Shown one piece after another: positions 52,881 through 62,133 of a stretch of 64,000 nucleotides of DNA. Both the position numbers and the translations under genes were made by a program. Under the pieces are notes generated by a model. That model saw only the letters and a list, made by a program, of their open reading frames with translations, did no database searches and was not told where the DNA came from. Position 1 is the first letter of the stretch, and each line of letters begins with the position of its first letter. This stretch comes from Flavobacterium litorale (GTDB lineage Bacteria > Bacteroidota > Bacteroidia > Flavobacteriales > Flavobacteriaceae): the NCBI RefSeq assembly GCF_019613795.1, contig NZ_CP080429.1, forward strand, positions 277,501 to 341,500, given 5' to 3'.

Positions 52881-55139
52881 TTACTCGCCAAACTGGTCGA
52901 ATTTAGAGGTTGCCGCTTCGGCAGGCCAAACGTTATTGTTTACATCAATATCGGCAGTTTTTAACTCAGGATCAATCGTTATTTTTTTAACAGGTTTGTC
53001 TGTAGCAAACACACGCGAAGCTGTCTGGTTGTTTTTACGCCATATTTGTACTGGAAAATGGTGCATTTGAGTGGTACCATCTTCAAACTGTAATTGTACC
53101 AATATAGGCATAAGCATTCCGCCTGGTTTGTTAAAGGTTACCTCATAAAAATATTTTGGTGCTTTTAATTGTGCTCTCTCGGCAGGTGTGTAATTTTCTT
53201 TTAGATACGATTTGAGCGATTTAACTTTATTAGTATCGAGCGGTTTTTTTAGTTTTTTGCTTATATCTGCATCGTTAGGCACCATGTAAACATATTTTGC
53301 ATCAGCGCTTGGTAAATCGCGTCGGCGTCTTCCAGCAAATAGCTTTTCCTGCTCTTCCACATTCTTTGGCTTCTCGTCCGACACATAGTATTGTTTTACA
53401 TTGGCAATACCAATATCTACGTAATCGGTACTATAAAACCAGCCTCTCCAAAACCAATCCAAATCTACTGCCGATGCATCTTCCATCGTTCTAAAGAAAT
53501 CTTCTGGGGTTGGGTGTTTAAACTTCCAACGGTTGGCATAGGTTTTAAAAGCATGATCAAACAATTCCTTACCCATAATGGTTTCTCTTAAAATGTTGAG
53601 TCCTGCTGCTGGTTTGGCGTAAGCATTAGCACCAAATTGATGTATCAGTTCGGAGTTAGTCATTATAGGCTCCAAAAACTTTTGGTCGCCACTCATGTAA
53701 GGTACTATTTTGTGTGCTGGTCCGCGACGTGATGGGTAGTTTTCCTGAAATTCTTTTTCGGTTAAAAACTGTAAAAAAGTGTTTAACCCTTCGTCCATCC
53801 AAGTCCATTGGCGTTCGTCAGAATTAACAATCATAGGAAAATAATTGTGCCCTACTTCGTGAATAATAACGCTAATCATCCCATATTTTGTAAGATCGCT
53901 TATATAACCATCTTTTTCTGGACGACCGTAATTCCAACATATCATAGGGTATTCCATACCTTGATACTGTGCCGATACCGAAACGGCTTTTGGATACGGA
54001 TAATCGAACGTATGTTTTGAGTATGTTTTTAAGGTTTGCGCTACCGCTCTAGTAGAATAATCGCCCCATAGTGGGTTACTCTCTTTAGGGTAAACCGATA
54101 TTGCCATTACGGTTTTGGTAGGTAACTTAACCGCCATAGCATCGTACATAAACTTTCTGGAGGTGGCAAAACCAAAGTCACGCACGTTTTCTGCCTTAAA
54201 TTTCCATGTTTTCTTTTTAGTGCTGTGCTCCTTTTCGGCTGCTATCGCTTCTTTTTCAGTTACTACAATAACAGGCGCATCGTATGTTTTTGTAGCCTTT
54301 TCGTATCTGTTTAATTGTGCTTTGGTAAAAATATCTTTACGGTTGGTTAACTCTCCTGTTGCCTCCATAATATGGTCGGCAGGTACTGTAATATTTACCT
54401 CAAAGTTTCCAAATGGAAGTGCAAACTCTCCGCCACCCCAAAACTGCATATTTTGCCAGCCTTCTACATCGTTATATACCGCCATCCTGGGGTAAAATTG
54501 TGCTATAACGTATAGGTTGTTGTTTTCTTCTTCAAAACGCTCATAACCCGAACGCCCGCCTACAATAAAGTAGTTATTAATGTTGTACCACCATTTTATA
54601 GAAAATTCTATTTTTTTACCCGACGCTAAGGGTGTAGGCAAATCAATACGCATCATGGTTTGGTTAACAATATAGTTCATGGGTGTACCATTGGCATCTT
54701 GTACGTACTCTATTTTAAAACCACCATCAAAAGGCTGTTCTAAATAATTACGGCTAAAATCGTTTGCAGTGTACTCGTTACCCATACGTTGGCTGGATAT
54801 AAGTGGCGATTTGGAATCGGCTGCCCTACGGTTTTGGTCCAGTTGTACCCATAGGTATTCTAGTGGTTCGGGTGCGTTGTTGTGGTATGTAATTGTTTCT
54901 GTACCGTATAGCTTTGTGTTTTCATCATCCAGCTCTATGTCCATTTTGTAGTCTGCCTGTTGTTGGTAATAGGCAGGTCCTGGCGCACCCGATGCGGTGC
55001 GGAACATATTTGGGGTTGCCATTTGGTTGTACATTTGGCTAAACTTGTTATTATCGGTATGCCCTGGTTCGCGTGGTGTTTCTTGTGCTATTAGTGGCAT
55101 AGCACCTAGTAAAGACAGAAAGTATAAAGCTTTTTTCAT
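52881..55139 (-). CDS. M1-family metallopeptidase
   Basis: A 752-residue exported aminopeptidase-like protein. Signal peptide 1-19, N-terminal beta domain (about 60-260), exopeptidase-type segment GMEYP at 394-398 and zinc site H427-E428-x2-H431 with the third ligand Glu450 eighteen residues later (HEVGH-N18-E). A helical C-terminal region and a final beta domain follow. The peptidase is probably periplasmic. It shares strand and close spacing (9 bp) with the DUF6702 gene upstream, so they form an operon. Confidence 0.92.
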   Translation of the reverse strand: MKKALYFLSLLGAMPLIAQETPREPGHTDNNKFSQMYNQMATPNMFRTASGAPGPAYYQQQADYKMDIELDDENTKLYGTETITYHNNAPEPLEYLWVQLDQNRRAADSKSPLISSQRMGNEYTANDFSRNYLEQPFDGGFKIEYVQDANGTPMNYIVNQTMMRIDLPTPLASGKKIEFSIKWWYNINNYFIVGGRSGYERFEEENNNLYVIAQFYPRMAVYNDVEGWQNMQFWGGGEFALPFGNFEVNITVPADHIMEATGELTNRKDIFTKAQLNRYEKATKTYDAPVIVVTEKEAIAAEKEHSTKKKTWKFKAENVRDFGFATSRKFMYDAMAVKLPTKTVMAISVYPKESNPLWGDYSTRAVAQTLKTYSKHTFDYPYPKAVSVSAQYQGMEYPMICWNYGRPEKDGYISDLTKYGMISVIIHEVGHNYFPMIVNSDERQWTWMDEGLNTFLQFLTEKEFQENYPSRRGPAHKIVPYMSGDQKFLEPIMTNSELIHQFGANAYAKPAAGLNILRETIMGKELFDHAFKTYANRWKFKHPTPEDFFRTMEDASAVDLDWFWRGWFYSTDYVDIGIANVKQYYVSDEKPKNVEEQEKLFAGRRRRDLPSADAKYVYMVPNDADISKKLKKPLDTNKVKSLKSYLKENYTPAERAQLKAPKYFYEVTFNKPGGMLMPILVQLQFEDGTTQMHHFPVQIWRKNNQTASRVFATDKPVKKITIDPELKTADIDVNNNVWPAEAATSKFDQFGE

Positions 55140-55148
55140 TGTATAATT

Positions 55149-55652
55149 TTAGTACTGTAGTGCGCCTTCGGGCTTATCGTAAGTAAGTAAAAGGCTTTTT
55201 TTATGGTTGTTTATGTTGGTATGTATCATGTTTTGCTGTTCGGCAAACGTATCAAACAGCGTGGTGTTTTTTATGGTTAGGGTTTGTACCGCATTAGGTG
55301 CGGGTATGGTGTAGTAGCATAGTAGTACATCGTCTTCTACCTCTTTACCTAAATATTTTATGGGCTGTGTTGTACCATTAATTTGAACGTGTATGTGCTC
55401 GGTAAAATATTTTTTGAGGTATTTTTTAGCTTCTGGAATTTCGCGCTCGGTGCCGAAATAACATTTTATATCGTACTTCTGCTCAAAAGCACGTTCTAAG
55501 TCATCAATAAAAACATGCGACGTCATTTGGATAACATTTTTTTCGGGAATGTAATCCATCTGGAATATGGCGACATAAAATTTATGTACACCTACAGAGG
55601 AAAGACTAAATAATAAAAATGTTAGAAAAATAAAGTTACCTATCCGCTTCAT
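55149..55652 (-). CDS. DUF6702-like exported protein
   Basis: A 167-residue protein with an N-terminal signal or anchor helix (about 5-22). The body is beta-rich with YVAIFQMDYIPEKNVIQMTSHVFIDDLERAF and ends SLLLTYDKPEGALQY. I recognise this as the DUF6702 family often found next to M1 peptidases in flavobacteria, from memory. Function unknown. Confidence 0.7.
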   Translation of the reverse strand: MKRIGNFIFLTFLLFSLSSVGVHKFYVAIFQMDYIPEKNVIQMTSHVFIDDLERAFEQKYDIKCYFGTEREIPEAKKYLKKYFTEHIHVQINGTTQPIKYLGKEVEDDVLLCYYTIPAPNAVQTLTIKNTTLFDTFAEQQNMIHTNINNHKKSLLLTYDKPEGALQY

Positions 55653-55770
55653 TTTCCAAAAGTAATAAAAGTTATTACTTTACGACTTATTTTTAGAATA
55701 TTAGATGCTTTTTAAGAGTTTACTCGTTACTATTTATCGAAATAGTAAATAACAGAAGTGCAGGTTTACT

Positions 55771-56526
55771 TTACTCTTTTTCGTTTAAACTCTCCATGTA
55801 TTTTTCTGCTAAAATATTTAATAAAAACTTGGCTTGCGCATCGTTTCTATCGTTTAAGGCTTGGGCAAAATCACGGTCTTCTATACTGTGGTATAAAAAG
55901 CCCTTAACGTATTCTTTCGGGATGTTATACGCTGTTGCTATTTGCTGTTCGTTATCAAAAAGGTTTTCTGCTAATACCAATAATCTATCCTTGCGTTCGG
56001 TTTTAAGCTCTTTTTTTAGCATTTTGGTACGTCCGCTTATAGCGTTTATAATAGGGTCTAACGACATTGCTCCTCCTATGGCACCAATAAAAATGGTCGG
56101 GTTAAAATCGCCTGCCGTTTTTAAACGGCGTTCGGCAGGGGTGTATCGTTTTTGGTTTTTTGGCACCAAACCTAACGACTCCTCATCTATAGCACCATAC
56201 TTATCAATAACCACCTCATTTAACTCGTATGCTTGCGGGGTAACGGTTACTACAAAAGGAGATTCCGAGAAAGCTTCTTCCCGTAGTATAAACTCACGTG
56301 TTATAATAGTAGGGCTGTAAAAAACAAGTCTGTCGCCTGGCTGTGCCGCTATGCTAAAACTTCCTCCTATGGCACTGCGGGTTTCCTCACCTGCTGTAGT
56401 ATTTATAACATATATATTACTTATGGCATTTTCGTTTACCATAACCCTTCCTTGCAATAAAACTCGTTCCTGAGCCCATGTTATAATCGGAAAAAGAAGT
56501 ATATATAGTAGTAATTGCCTATTCAT
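55771..56526 (-). CDS. carboxypeptidase-regulatory-like secreted protein (paralogue B)
   Basis: A 251-residue exported protein: signal peptide (MNRQLLLYILLFPIITWAQ), a beta-sandwich resembling the carboxypeptidase regulatory-like domain (about 23-105: LLQGRVMVNENAISNIYVIN to AYELNEVVIDK), then a helical part with DPIINAISGRTKMLKKELKTER. It is a clear paralogue of the gene immediately upstream. Function unknown. The start at 56526 is preferred; a Met at 56538 lies inside the upstream gene. Confidence 0.75.
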   Translation of the reverse strand: MNRQLLLYILLFPIITWAQERVLLQGRVMVNENAISNIYVINTTAGEETRSAIGGSFSIAAQPGDRLVFYSPTIITREFILREEAFSESPFVVTVTPQAYELNEVVIDKYGAIDEESLGLVPKNQKRYTPAERRLKTAGDFNPTIFIGAIGGAMSLDPIINAISGRTKMLKKELKTERKDRLLVLAENLFDNEQQIATAYNIPKEYVKGFLYHSIEDRDFAQALNDRNDAQAKFLLNILAEKYMESLNEKE

Positions 56527-57244
56527 CTTTGCTATCAAGTAATTTCATGTATTTCTGTGCTAGTTCATAAAGTAGTATACGGGCTAGCCCCTCGTCGTTA
56601 TTTTTAAGTGCGTTACTAAATTTAGGGTCTTCGGCAGCATAGTACCAAAAACCTTCTACATAGGCTTTGGGTATGTTTAGCTTTTCCATTACCTCTTCAT
56701 CAGAGTATAAATACTGGGCATCCTCAAGTACTACTTTTTTCCTCTCGGTTGCAAGCTCTTTTTTCAGCATTTTGGTGCGCCCGCTTATAGCGTTTATAAT
56801 AGGGTCTAATATTCCCGATGTTGCGGTAAATACCCTACGCTCGGCAACGGTATATTGTTTTTGGTCGGCAGGTACCAAACCAAGCGATACTTCATCTACA
56901 GACATATCCTTATCCATAACAACCTCATCCAATTCATAAGCCTGATTACTTACTGTTATAATGAGGGGTTGGTTCTCAAACGATTCTGGCTTTAGTACAA
57001 ACTTACGGGTGGTAATTTTGGTGCTGTATACCGCCAAACCATCGTTGGGTTTAGCAGCTATGGTAAAATAGCCTGCTCTATCAGTTTTAGTTTCTGTACC
57101 TGTTGTGGTATTAATAATAAAAACACCATAAAGCCCTACGCCATCTACTTGTACCCTTCCTTTTAGTAATTGTTGCTCGTTGTTTTGTGCCACTAAGGGC
57201 ATGGTTACAAAAATTAAAAAAAGTAATAGTAGTTTGTTTGCCAT
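56519..57244 (-). CDS. carboxypeptidase-regulatory-like secreted protein (paralogue A)
   Basis: A 241-residue exported protein: signal peptide ending VAQ (about 1-20), a regulatory-like beta-sandwich (LLKGRVQVDGVGLYGVFIIN to AYELDEVVMDK) and the same helical block DPIINAISGRTKMLKKELATER as its neighbour. The two genes overlap by 8 bp and arose by tandem duplication. ATG 57244 is chosen because the signal peptide starts there. Confidence 0.75.
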   Translation of the reverse strand: MANKLLLLFLIFVTMPLVAQNNEQQLLKGRVQVDGVGLYGVFIINTTTGTETKTDRAGYFTIAAKPNDGLAVYSTKITTRKFVLKPESFENQPLIITVSNQAYELDEVVMDKDMSVDEVSLGLVPADQKQYTVAERRVFTATSGILDPIINAISGRTKMLKKELATERKKVVLEDAQYLYSDEEVMEKLNIPKAYVEGFWYYAAEDPKFSNALKNNDEGLARILLYELAQKYMKLLDSKDE

Positions 57245-57338
57245 ACTATAAGGACTATTTAATAGTTTATATTTGTTTAAGTGGATATTAAGTAGCATAA
57301 TTAAAATTAGTAATTATTTATTGCTGTACGAAATTTTT

Positions 57339-57346
57339 TAACTTTA
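57339..57346 (+). promoter_or_regulatory. candidate -7 box of pepE
   Basis: TAACTTTA-C, 25 bp before the pepE ATG. One-base variant of TAnnTTTG. Confidence 0.35.
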
Positions 57347-57370
57347 CCTTTTATTACTTTACTCAAACGA

Positions 57371-58078
57371 ATGAAAAAATTAATTATTGCTAGTACTTCT
57401 ACTTTACACGGCGGAAGTTATCTCGACTATTTACTACCAACATTACAAGAACACTTTAAGGGCTGCACTACCTTATTATTTGTACCCTATGCCCGACCTG
57501 GTGGCATAACACACGATGAATATACTGCAAAGGCTGCCGAAGTTTTTGCCAAAATAAATATTACCGTAAAGGGCATACACGAATACGAAAACCCTGTTAT
57601 TGCTACCGAAAATGCCGAAGCTATTTTTACTGGGGGTGGTAACACTTTTTTGTTGGTAACACAACTGTACAAAACAGGTGTTATGGATGCAATAGAAAAA
57701 GCAGTAGAAAAAGGCACACCCTACTTGGGCACAAGTGCAGGGAGTAATATTTGTGGATTAACCATGAATACAACTAACGATATGCCTATAATTTATCCGC
57801 CAAGTTTTCAAACATTAGGGTTGGTACCTTTTAATATTAACCCGCATTACCTCGACCCCATGCCCGATTCTAAACATATGGGCGAAACGCGTGAAACCCG
57901 TATTAAAGAGTTCCACCAATTTAATCCGCAACCTGTGTTAGGGCTACGCGAAGGCAGTTGGCTAGAAGTACAAGGTAGTACCATAATCTTACGAGGTGAT
58001 TTACAGGCACGATTATTTAGAAAAGAACAAGAACCTGAAGAAATAGCTACAAACACAGATATATCGTGGTTGAAATAA
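57371..58078 (+). CDS. pepE: dipeptidase E (peptidase S51)
   Basis: A 235-residue cytoplasmic serine peptidase that splits Asp-X dipeptides. The nucleophile Ser122 lies in GTSAGSN; FTGGGNTF, PFNINPHYLD, and GLREGSWL are further PepE segments. Length is that of the family. Probably monocistronic: a terminator shared with tRNA-Gly follows. Confidence 0.93.
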   Translation: MKKLIIASTSTLHGGSYLDYLLPTLQEHFKGCTTLLFVPYARPGGITHDEYTAKAAEVFAKINITVKGIHEYENPVIATENAEAIFTGGGNTFLLVTQLYKTGVMDAIEKAVEKGTPYLGTSAGSNICGLTMNTTNDMPIIYPPSFQTLGLVPFNINPHYLDPMPDSKHMGETRETRIKEFHQFNPQPVLGLREGSWLEVQGSTIILRGDLQARLFRKEQEPEEIATNTDISWLK

Positions 58079-58107
58079 TACAATGGTATTACGATAGTAC
58101 TGAAAAC

Positions 58108-58140
58108 AAAAAAACCGAATCGCGATGATTCGGTTTTTTT
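58108..58140. terminator. bidirectional terminator between pepE and tRNA-Gly
   Basis: Perfect hairpin: arms AAAAAAACCGAATC / GATTCGGTTTTTTT, loop GCGAT. It serves pepE on the plus strand and tRNA-Gly on the minus strand, whose 3' end is 3 bp away. Confidence 0.9.
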
Positions 58141-58142
58141 AG

Positions 58143-58215
<73 letters not shown>

Positions 58216-58342
58216 TTTTGTGGATGCAAATATACAGAATAATGTTTTTCACTTGCAAACTTTTTTTTAAAATATTTAGCTCCTAAAAAACCATTACTTT
58301 TAACCCTTTTATTATTAATTTGTTATCGAATTAAAAAGAAAA

Positions 58343-58780
58343 ATGCAACGCATAAAAAAGATACAATCGGCAGCAACATACGCCGTACGGCAACCTGTTT
58401 TACGACCTGGACTTCCAGTAAGTTCATGCATTTTTGAGGGTGACGACCTGAGCACTACAGTACATTTTGGTGTTTTTGAGGCTGATGGGTTAGCAGGAAT
58501 TATATCGGTATTTAAAAGTAGAAATGAATTGTTTACAAACGAAGTACAATTCCAGATACGAGGCATGGCAATACTACCCGAACACCAAAAAAAAGGATTA
58601 GGCGAAAAACTGCTCCAAACTGCCGAGAGTTATATTATACAAAACAGCGGTAAGCTAGTATGGTGCAACGCACGCGAGGTAGCTGTGGGCTTTTATAAAA
58701 AAGCAGGCTACAGCATTATTGGCAATGCTTTTACAATTAAAGGAGTAGGCGTACACTATGTAATGTACAAAACACTGTAA
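58343..58780 (+). CDS. GNAT-family N-acetyltransferase
   Basis: A 145-residue acetyltransferase. Acetyl-CoA segment ILPEHQKKGLGEKLLQTAESYI (about 77-98), then WCNAREVAVGFYKKAGYSIIG. Substrate unknown. Unrelated in detail to the other GNAT gene of the window (34133). Converges on the L,D-transpeptidase gene with a 4-bp gap. Confidence 0.88.
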   Translation: MQRIKKIQSAATYAVRQPVLRPGLPVSSCIFEGDDLSTTVHFGVFEADGLAGIISVFKSRNELFTNEVQFQIRGMAILPEHQKKGLGEKLLQTAESYIIQNSGKLVWCNAREVAVGFYKKAGYSIIGNAFTIKGVGVHYVMYKTL

Positions 58781-58784
58781 CGTA

Positions 58785-59489
58785 CTACGATAATAGTTTA
58801 GACGATTGTAAGTAGTTTTGTGTTGGGTGGTAAATAAACAAACACGATTTACCTGTAATAAGGCTTATAATCTCTTTATTTAAATGGTTAGGCAATGCAG
58901 GGCAACCTAAACTTCTGCCCAAACGTTTGTTGTTGGTAATAAAACTTTCGCTAACATAATCGGCAGCGTGCATTACTATAGCACGGGCACGAGCGTTGTT
59001 ATTAATACCTTTTTCTAGCCCATCCAAACGTAACGATTTTCCGTGCTTACCCGTATACAATTCGCCAGTAGCATAAAAACCTAAACTACTTTTATTGGAG
59101 TTGGATTTGTTAGAGAAGCTGGTAGCAAACTCGTTACCACTCTTTCTGCCATGCGCTACATACGTATTGTATAATACCGTTTGCGTAGCCATATCAATAA
59201 TCCATAAACGCTTTTTGTTAGACGATTTACTGAAATCGATAACCGTAAGCAAATCTTTCTTAATCTTTCCCGCTGCTTTCAACTTGTTAAAACCATTAAG
59301 CGCTTTAGCAAAGCAACCAAACTCTGGTAACGAAAGTGAGTTGGCGTTTAAGCTTTTATAAACGGCTTCGGCAGTAACAGGTTTAGCTACTATTGTAGTA
59401 CCACTTACAGGTAAAATAGTAGAGGTTACTGTTGGCGTATTAATAGAAAATAGCAAGAAAACGATAGATGTAAGAAAATTGTTAATCAT
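58785..59489 (-). CDS. YkuD_2-type murein L,D-transpeptidase
   Basis: A 234-residue exported protein with an N-terminal signal (about 1-18). The catalytic domain resembles the second YkuD group: LWIIDMATQTVLYNTYVAHGRKSG, VMHAADYVSE with the His, and GRSLGCPALP with the catalytic Cys. Such enzymes form 3-3 cross-links or attach lipoproteins to peptidoglycan. ATG 59489 is chosen over an upstream start because the signal peptide begins there. Confidence 0.87.
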   Translation of the reverse strand: MINNFLTSIVFLLFSINTPTVTSTILPVSGTTIVAKPVTAEAVYKSLNANSLSLPEFGCFAKALNGFNKLKAAGKIKKDLLTVIDFSKSSNKKRLWIIDMATQTVLYNTYVAHGRKSGNEFATSFSNKSNSNKSSLGFYATGELYTGKHGKSLRLDGLEKGINNNARARAIVMHAADYVSESFITNNKRLGRSLGCPALPNHLNKEIISLITGKSCLFIYHPTQNYLQSSKLLS

Positions 59490-59731
59490 ATAGGCAGATG
59501 TGTTTTTAATTTTAAGGCTGCTAAAATAATAAACGTAATGTAAAAACAAAACCACAACAGCATTAAAATCAATTATTTAACATAATTACGAATTTATCAA
59601 TACTGTAAATAATTCTTAAAGTTGTGCATGTAAGGTTGTTAAAGAACGTCTAAATTTTAGTACTATTGTACCTTAATAAAAAGTTAATTTATAGTTTCGC
59701 TTTATAATTAGCAAACATCATACCGCTATTC

Positions 59732-62122
59732 ATGAAAAGCCTAAAAATAATTACAATAACTACCTGTTTAACAATTACTTCGTGGGTTTTTGCGCAAAAA
59801 AAGACAACAACAGCGGTTAGGATAGACGAAAAGGTTACGATAGACGGTATATTGGACGAAAAGGTTTGGAATGACGTACCCGAAGCAGGGAACTTTGTAA
59901 TGTTTGAACCTGATAACGGAAAACTTGAAGACCCACTTAAAAAAACCATAGTAAAAGTACTGTATGATGATGAAGCACTGTACATAGGTGCAATGCTATA
60001 CGATAATCCTGAAAATATAATGCGGGAAATTGCCCTACGCGATAATTTTAGAACAGCCGAACATTTTGGAGCGTATATTAACGGTTTTAACGATGGGCAA
60101 CAGGATTTTAGGTTTTTTGTAAGCGCAGCAGGTACACAATTGGATTGTATTGCCACACAAGATGGCGAAGATTACTCTTGGGATGGTATATGGTACAGCA
60201 ACGTAAAAATAACTGATGAAGGTTGGGTAGTAGAGATGAAAATACCCTATGCCGCCATCCGATTTTCTGGAGAAGGAGAACAACTGTGGGGGCTTAACTT
60301 TTACAGGGAAGTACGCCAAAACCGCCAACGCTTTTTTTGGAATCCTGTAGATCGGAACATCGGCTCAGAAATTGTGCAAACAGGAGAGTTAAAAGGCATT
60401 AAAAACATAAAACCACCCACACGCCTATTTTTTATCCCCTACTCATCTGTTTATTATTCGGATAACGAAGAAGGCAGCGAAACCACTGTTAAAGCAGGTA
60501 TGGATATTAAATACGGCATTAACGATTCGTTTACGTTAGACGCTATTTTAGTACCCGATTTTGGGCAAGCTGCTTTTGATGAAGTGATACTTAATTTAGG
60601 TCCTTTTGAACAACAATTTAACGAAAATCGTCCGTTTTTCACAGAGGGGACTGATATTTTTAATAAAGGAGAATTACTATACACACGCCGTATTGGCGGA
60701 CGACCATCGGGCAGGGTTAGCGTTACCGAAAACGAAGAAATAACAGAAGCACCCAACACCGTAAACCTTATTAATGCACTAAAAGTATCGGGGCGTACCT
60801 CCAAAGGGCTGGGTATTGGGGTAATGAATGCCGTTACCGAAAAAACCTACGCTACCATAAAAAACAATACCGATGGTACTACCCGCCGCGAAGTGGTAGA
60901 GCCTTTAGCCAACTACAATGTATTGGTTTTGGATCAACGCTTTCGCAAAAACTCATCCGTATCGTTCATCAATACCAACGTAACCCGTAATGGTAATTTT
61001 AGAGATGCCAACGTGAGCGGGTTAAATTACAACCTTAATACTAAAGCCAACACCTATAACCTATGGGGCGATTTGCAATACAGCTACATTAACGATGTTA
61101 CTGACAAAAGCGGATTTAATAGTCTTACAGGGTTTGCTAAAACAAGCGGCAAATACCGTTATGAGTTATCAGGACGGTATGTTTCTGAAGATTTTGACAT
61201 TAATGATATGGGCATCATATTCCGAACCAATTACTATAATTTTTTCGGAAGCGCAAGTTATCGTATCCTAAACCCCATAAAACACTACAACACTTTTACA
61301 ATAGCTACCAATATGTACTCCGAGTTTAACAACCAAACAGGAAAGTTACAAAATGGGTATGCCGAAGTTTCAGTACGAACCACCACACGGCAAAACGATT
61401 TTATTCGCTACACCCTTAGGGCAAAACCTTTACAGTTATACGATTTTTACGAACCCCGTGTAAGTGGTAGGTATGTAACATTCCCGCGAAGCATATTTGG
61501 TTCTATTTTCCTATCCACCAACTACAACCGTAAATTTGCACTCGATATAAGCCCCGAAGTTTGGCTCAGCGACGAGTACAACCGTAATTCGTATGGGCTA
61601 TATGTAAGCCCGCGCTACCGTTTTAACGATAGGTTGCAACTTATTTATGAATTTGATTATGATTATGACACCAACAACATAGGTTGGATTGATTTTGTGG
61701 ATGACGATATTATTTTTACCCGCCGCGACCGTACCACCATTACCAACAGCCTTTCGGGCAAATATTCTGTAAGTAATACCATGACCATAAACCTAACGGC
61801 AAGGCATTATTGGACGTATGGCGAAAATCACGAATTTTCTACGCTCGAGGATAATGGTGAACTTACAGAAAATACGAGCTACACCAAAAACCAAGATTTT
61901 ACATATAACAACTGGAATCTCGACCTTTCCTATACGTGGTGGTTTGCCGCAGGTAGTCAACTGTCATTCCTATACCGTAACAATGCCGTAGGTAATTTTG
62001 ATTATGTAAATCGGAATTACACAAAAAATATCGATCATCTTTTTAAAAATAACTTAAATAGTATATTTTCGTTAAGCCTACGCTATTTCATCGACTACAA
62101 TAGTGCTAAAAACTGGCTGTAA
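59732..62122 (+). CDS. DUF5916 outer-membrane protein with CBM9-like domain
   Basis: A 796-residue exported protein: signal peptide (1-21, ending FAQ), a CBM9-like beta-sandwich (about 30-230: IDEKVTIDGILDEKVWNDVPEAGNF, ending VEMKIPYAAIRFSG) and a long DUF5916 region (about 240-796) made of alternating amphipathic strands, ending SLRYFIDYN. This looks like an outer-membrane barrel. Function unknown; members occur widely in Bacteroidota. Followed after 11 bp by gpmI, so the two may be co-transcribed. Confidence 0.85.
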   Translation: MKSLKIITITTCLTITSWVFAQKKTTTAVRIDEKVTIDGILDEKVWNDVPEAGNFVMFEPDNGKLEDPLKKTIVKVLYDDEALYIGAMLYDNPENIMREIALRDNFRTAEHFGAYINGFNDGQQDFRFFVSAAGTQLDCIATQDGEDYSWDGIWYSNVKITDEGWVVEMKIPYAAIRFSGEGEQLWGLNFYREVRQNRQRFFWNPVDRNIGSEIVQTGELKGIKNIKPPTRLFFIPYSSVYYSDNEEGSETTVKAGMDIKYGINDSFTLDAILVPDFGQAAFDEVILNLGPFEQQFNENRPFFTEGTDIFNKGELLYTRRIGGRPSGRVSVTENEEITEAPNTVNLINALKVSGRTSKGLGIGVMNAVTEKTYATIKNNTDGTTRREVVEPLANYNVLVLDQRFRKNSSVSFINTNVTRNGNFRDANVSGLNYNLNTKANTYNLWGDLQYSYINDVTDKSGFNSLTGFAKTSGKYRYELSGRYVSEDFDINDMGIIFRTNYYNFFGSASYRILNPIKHYNTFTIATNMYSEFNNQTGKLQNGYAEVSVRTTTRQNDFIRYTLRAKPLQLYDFYEPRVSGRYVTFPRSIFGSIFLSTNYNRKFALDISPEVWLSDEYNRNSYGLYVSPRYRFNDRLQLIYEFDYDYDTNNIGWIDFVDDDIIFTRRDRTTITNSLSGKYSVSNTMTINLTARHYWTYGENHEFSTLEDNGELTENTSYTKNQDFTYNNWNLDLSYTWWFAAGSQLSFLYRNNAVGNFDYVNRNYTKNIDHLFKNNLNSIFSLSLRYFIDYNSAKNWL

Positions 62123-62133
62123 CATTTTTTATT

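Noticed and set aside
55796..56320. 174-codon plus-strand ORF opposite a secreted paralogue
   Set aside because: Shadow frame; the minus-strand protein has a signal peptide and a related neighbour.
59689..60156. 155-codon minus-strand ORF overlapping the DUF5916 gene start
   Set aside because: Antisense to a signal peptide plus CBM9-like coding region; low-complexity Ser/Phe composition typical of a shadow.
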